Shown here one piece after another: positions 59,589 to 64,000 of a stretch of 64,000 bases of DNA. The translations under genes were made by a program, and so were the position numbers. This DNA comes from Neoceratodus forsteri (lineage: Eukaryota; Chordata; Ceratodontiformes; Ceratodontidae). The notes beneath the pieces are model-generated. The model was not told the DNA's origin. It saw nothing but the letters and a program-made list of their open reading frames with translations, and searched no databases. Within the stretch, counting starts at the first letter, position 1, and every line of letters begins with the position of its first letter. The DNA lies in assembly GCA_016271365.2 (NCBI GenBank), contig CM057456.1, forward strand, positions 162,850,501 to 162,914,500, in the 5' to 3' direction.

Positions 59589-60911
59589 TAGGGTTGCCAA
59601 CAGTCTCGTATTTTATGGGATGTCCCTTATTTAAGCACAAATCCTGTGTCCCATTTGAAATTCATATGGGACGTCTATTGTCCCATATTTTTGATGGCTC
59701 CATGTCTGCTAAAAAACTCGTGTCCCCAAATCCATAGCAGACGAGGAGCCTTTGCACACATGTGTGACTCACATGAGAGACATTGGGCAGCCTGCCTGAC
59801 TCACCCGGGACATCATAGAGAGAGAGCAGGAGAGAAGCCATCTGCCATGCTGCTGTGACTCGACTGGAGCTGCTTCTTGAGATGCGCATCTTGGACCATC
59901 CATCGGTCTGCCATAAGTTCGCAACAGGTGACTACTTAAGTTTACCAGGAACGAGAGCTGCTGCAAGTTGCTGCCTTGCCAGGACTTGTTGTGGACTGCC
60001 ATGGTTGTTTGGAGATGGAGGAGTGGAGTTTGCGGGCAGCGGCCAAAAATCATCCGGGACAGGTGGCGGAATTGGTCAGCCTCTGAGTCAGGACCGCTTG
60101 GGAGGGAAGGACGGATCTGAAGTTGGTGGCTGGGTAACGTGGAAGCCCATTGTGCACCCCAGCTGACTTGAAGACTGGGCTGCCTGCTACTGAGCAAAAA
60201 AGGAGAGAGAGGGATGTGAAGACCTGAAAGTTAGGGGATGCAATAAACTGCATAGGCCTCTGAAATGCCTGAGGCTGGTCTTTTCTGGTGTAGCTTGTTG
60301 CTTAATGTGCAAACATGTGCTGTGTATTTTAACTGTGAAGTGATTGTGAACATGGGGAGCAGTCATTTGGGAAACAAGAGGTCAGGAAACAGAAGTAAAC
60401 TATAAACTAATAAACCGGGGTGGGGGCGAGTCTGACTGACTATTTAGGAATGTTATGAAAGTGTGCCACCAGTGTAAAGAAATAAAATGCTTCTGAGCTG
60501 CAAGGCTGAAACTTGTTAGATTTTTTCCCCATGGGTCTTTATTGATGGTTGAGCAATGTGCAAGAACTGTGTTTAGCAGTGGCAAAATGAGTAATTTAGA
60601 GCTGTTGCCACGTCCAGTCCTACTGTAGTTAATAATTTGCATTTGTATAGTCTTTGTGGGGGCAGGACTATGTACTGTAGTGTATTCATACTATGCATCA
60701 GATTGTACTGCAAGCAATACAGCCAGGCTAAGGCTAAGCACTTTTGGACCCTGCTGTACCAAGAGCCTCCAGCCCCAGAAAAGGAAGACACTGGGTCATC
60801 CTGCCATTTGATTTGGTGGGGTGGGGTGGAGCAGGGCAAGGGTGGGGCAAGGACAGGGCAATGGGTGGGGAGTCTGTCCCTTATTTTTGAGATCCAATGC
60901 TGGCAACTCTA
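59589..60911. mobile_element. Non-autonomous hAT-like DNA transposon
   Basis: An 8-bp duplication gcacagtc at 59581-59588 and 60912-60919 flanks terminal inverted repeats. These are tagggttgccaac at the left and its near-complement at the right (gctggcaactcta). Subterminal gtccc(t/a)tattt motifs repeat near both ends (59622, 59678 and about 60872). An 8-bp duplication with short TIRs is the hAT signature. The 1,323-base interior shows no hAT transposase or other recognised protein. The duplication could also be read as 9 bp. Confidence 0.8.
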
Positions 60912-60919
60912 GCACAGTC

Positions 60920-62189
60920 TGATATGTGATCAGGACTTGTAGTACAGCAATCACCAAACCAGCACATCTCCACGAGACAATGTCCAGACTGTAAGGTTTA
61001 GTTAATGTGAATAGTGCTCCATGTGGCTGTAGCACACATGTCAGCAGCAGTGACATTTTAGAAACAAGCAACCAAAGTGCCATACCCCATGTGGACTGAC
61101 CACAGACAGCACAAGGATGTTCCTTATTGTACTTCCTATAACAAAAGTAATATGATTAGTCAGTCATTGAGACAGGCATTGCTTTGCCACTGGAGTACCC
61201 ACTTTGCCAGGGGCAAATGAAACAAAAAGTTGAGAGTACTTTCTGCAGTCCTTCACATAAGTAACATAGTTTCAATGTTTTGGTGAATAGAGTTGTGTTT
61301 GTGTATACTTATAAGGTTTTGAACTTTGGCCTTTCTGTATTCCCATGCTTGGTAGGTAAGCCAGGTAGTGAGTAGGGCATAGAAGTCCTAAAACAATTAC
61401 CTCCTCCAGCTCACAGAGAAATGACCAGTAGCACGAGGAGGAAAAACCAGGTGGAGAAACCTGCTAGGACCCATGGTTGTCTTAACCTGTGGAACATTAT
61501 GTAAATTAATGTCTGTAGAACAAAAGTTCAGGTTCTAGTGGGGTGTCAACTGGGAGGGCAAGTGGATTAGGTACCCATATGGCATCTCCTTGTGAACAAG
61601 AGGGCAGAATATGAGTGTCTTTCTATTGTCTAGTGATAGTCAGTAGAGTTTGGAGTACATGGGGCAATGGTACTTTTAAGTCTGCCGTCAGTGCAAACCA
61701 TGCAATGTGGTTGCAGAGCAACACTAAAACCTCACATTTTAGAACACAATCCCACATTTCGGATGAGCTCCTGCGAAACATTTGTGTCAAGTTAAACACA
61801 ACCTACAGTTAGTCTTTTAGTATGGGAGAAAATCTGAAATACGGAGGGTACTGAAATATAACTGCAACTTTACAAAGCAAAAAATGATTCTGTAACTTAG
61901 TAATAGAAAAATAAGTTGAAAAGAGGTACAAACAAGCACTGTATTTAACTTATAAGTGTATTGTAGTACCTGGATAAACAGTGTTAGAAATGGAACTCAC
62001 TGGGGAGGAGGAGGACCTGATTCACTACCTATGGTGCAGGATACAGCATCTCTTTTTGGAGTCTGGTGATATGTTTCCACATAACATTTTATGTGTTTGC
62101 ACCTTATTTGGTGCAGTGATATACATTTAGAAGTGCATTTTATGTAGCAGCAACCTTTTCTCATTTTCACTAATTTTCACTAAAATACC
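60920..62189. other. Intron sequence, no gene recognised
   Basis: No exon or named repeat identified on either strand. Confidence 0.4.
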
Positions 62190-62325
62190 ACCAACAGCTT
62201 AATCTGGTTCAAGGTCAGTTGGCATTCATCTGTATCCTCCCCAGGTCATGCCTGAAAATAGGCAGGATTTGTCTAGTGCACTTACCCGGTCAATAAAAAC
62301 TAAATAAATAAATAAAATAAAATGT
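62190..62325 (+). mobile_element. L2-like 3' tail, plus strand
   Basis: ccccaggtcatgcctgaaa then ctagtgcacttacccgg and a (AAAT)n-like end (ctaaataaataaataaaa) at 62300-62325. This is the sense version of the minus-strand tails at 49590 and 51793. Only the untranslated end is present. Confidence 0.65.
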
Positions 62326-64000
62326 GTTTTTGAAATTAGTCAGTCTTATGATTTGACTCTGTGAACTGAATTTATGTGGGTCACCCCATTTCCAGCACTA
62401 CGATGACAGCTGTCAGGAAAGGCAATAGTGTTGTATCAGTGTATTACAACTGGCTCTTAAATCATACATTTCTGTCCAACAACCAGCTCTGCCTATTTTC
62501 CAGTGATGACAGGATCCCAAATATATAAAAGCTGTACAATCAGGTTACTTAACAGGTATGCCAAGCCTCTTCAGACATGCAAGCACTTGTCTCTACACTG
62601 AACTGTAATCCTTTATTGAACCACATTTGCATACAATAACCAGTTCAGTTTGCAGAGATTTTATTGCCATGTCAGTAAGCATAACACAAATCATGAATTT
62701 ATGCTTCAGCTACTTCACATTCTTTTGCCGACCTTCCTTCTAGCAAAACTGTTAACTAATATATAGTATGGTGTAATAAGGAAACCATATTCTTCAACAG
62801 AAAGTGACTGATTTTCAGTGAAGGATTGTAGAGCTTTGCACCAGAGGACCAATTCAAAGCTAAAACATGCAAGTTAATGGTCCTAATGCCTGGACCATGT
62901 GAGCATTCCTCAAACTTTACTGATGAAGTCAATGCCAACAGGTTCTAATTTTCAATAGTCTACCCTGATCTATTTGCTTTACAACCCATCCTTCAGTATC
63001 TCAAGGAACAATCACACTAAACAAAGTGTTCCTCGGCTCATGCACAATCTTTAATAGCAAGGAAGAATGAAAGATGGAAGAGCTGTCTTCTTTGCATATG
63101 ATATAATGAAAGAAATCCTAGCACAACAAACTTTACAGTGCCTCGCTGTAGAAGAATACCAAGACTAGACAATAACACTGCAACGGTGAATGTTTGGTCA
63201 TCTGCATATTCTCACTTTGATTACAGCCACCACTGCAGCTCCACAATGCAACCAGAAAACCAAACCTTCAAAAAGGACAATGAAATTGCAAACAAACAAC
63301 AAAAACTTACCTTTGCTTTGTTCAGTTTCTGCCCATTATTAAAACACCAGATCCTCTGCAGACTTGGCTACAGAAAAGCTTTCTGCAACAGGCTGGTATT
63401 CCAGTCTTTCATGTGATATCTCTGGCTGTGCCTGTTTAATTCATTCCTGCTTCTACTCAAAGGAAGTCATGCCTAGCAATGGTTGGCTCAGTTATAATCA
63501 CAGCAGGTACTTTTGACCAAAGAGAAAGAAAACACAAGAAAAAAAAACCTTCTACTTGCTAATCTCATAGACTGCCCACAAAGTATGTAAACATTTTTGC
63601 AGGTAAATTCCACAGCAATCTAAAATAAAGGACTACTGCAATAATACATGTATTTTGTTTGACTGAGCTGTGCTGAGATCAAAGAACTTCCTCTAACTCA
63701 AAAGTTTTATATTGAGCCTGCTGCCTATATACTGTGAATACATTCTTCAGCCTTCACTTGGGCTATTGTCACGAGTCATGCATATCTTCTCTGTACTGTT
63801 CCTAAGGCAACATGGCAAACAGGATTTGAATTTAAGTGGTCATTAGCATTTTTGGTCTGTGGAAGTTTGCCCAAGATTCAGGTTAATGCCAGCATCACAA
63901 TGCAGCCTCCTCTTACTCCAGTCCAATATACAGAATAGAAACACAGATCAGAATGTCTTTTAACAAGTCATGCACATTTTGCAATTGTACAAAATGACAA
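62326..64000. other. Intron sequence to window end, no exon recognised
   Basis: I tested one block on the minus strand near 63310-63366, with an apparent ctgtag acceptor and gtaagt donor. Its reading (PSLQRIWCF...) matches no myosin sequence I know. No other candidate exon was seen. Confidence 0.4.

Noticed and set aside
63310..63366. Minus-strand block with acceptor- and donor-like edges
   Set aside because: The translation does not match any MYO10 region I know, and the acceptor is weak; chance splice signals are common over 60 kb.

Overview
The window is nuclear DNA from a vertebrate. The only host coding sequence I can support is two consecutive minus-strand exons (2287-2401 and 2899-3023). 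Together they encode the end of a myosin X (MYO10-type) motor domain: helix, converter and start of the lever arm. Both exons have plausible splice sites, share a consistent reading phase, and align without gaps to the human MYO10 protein as I remember it. I found no further MYO10 exon above 3023, so roughly 61 kb (3024-64000) reads as upstream intron filled with transposable elements. The exon at 2899-3023 appears to carry two compensating one-base indels, so about thirteen codons in the middle of a very conserved block are read out of frame. That is either an assembly error pair or a damaged or divergent gene copy.

The repeat content is layered. Non-LTR retrotransposons dominate and lie almost entirely on the minus strand: CR1-type (5221-7740, 34620-39545, 53556-55545), L2-like (29417-34010, 49590-50690, 51793-53260) and L1-type (13291-17660, 23910-27528, 56986-58047). 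Two of the L1 copies have perfect 17-bp target-site duplications. Nested in these are tRNA-type SINEs (6135-6655, 49222-49587), a second retroposon family with poly-A tails (20130-20584, 29581-30146), an LTR-like block (36205-37152), a palindromic MITE (38128-38285) and a hAT-like element with an 8-bp duplication (59589-60911).

Two less familiar systems stand out. First, three copies (18805-21376, 30951-33215, 55848-59330) of a large modular element, here called family X. It has a conserved end, an approximately 85-bp minisatellite (copies 1 and 3), tandem 295-bp units built of palindromes, an exon-like segment ending in a consensus 5' splice site, a GC-rich 90-bp hairpin repeat, and a terminal hairpin. 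I cannot place it in a known class. Second, a 41-47 kb cluster contains a degenerate Crypton tyrosine recombinase (42700-44124), several related foldback elements (41077-46697, plus one at 23561) and a seven-unit tandem array of hairpins (45512-46000).

Organism: the mixture of active-looking CR1, L2, L1, Crypton, hAT and foldback elements in a very long intron, plus CR1 tails resembling ones I associate with caecilian genomes, suggests an amphibian, perhaps a caecilian. Lungfish, coelacanth or turtle are not excluded. This placement is from memory and is weak. All family names are from visible motifs; no database search was run.
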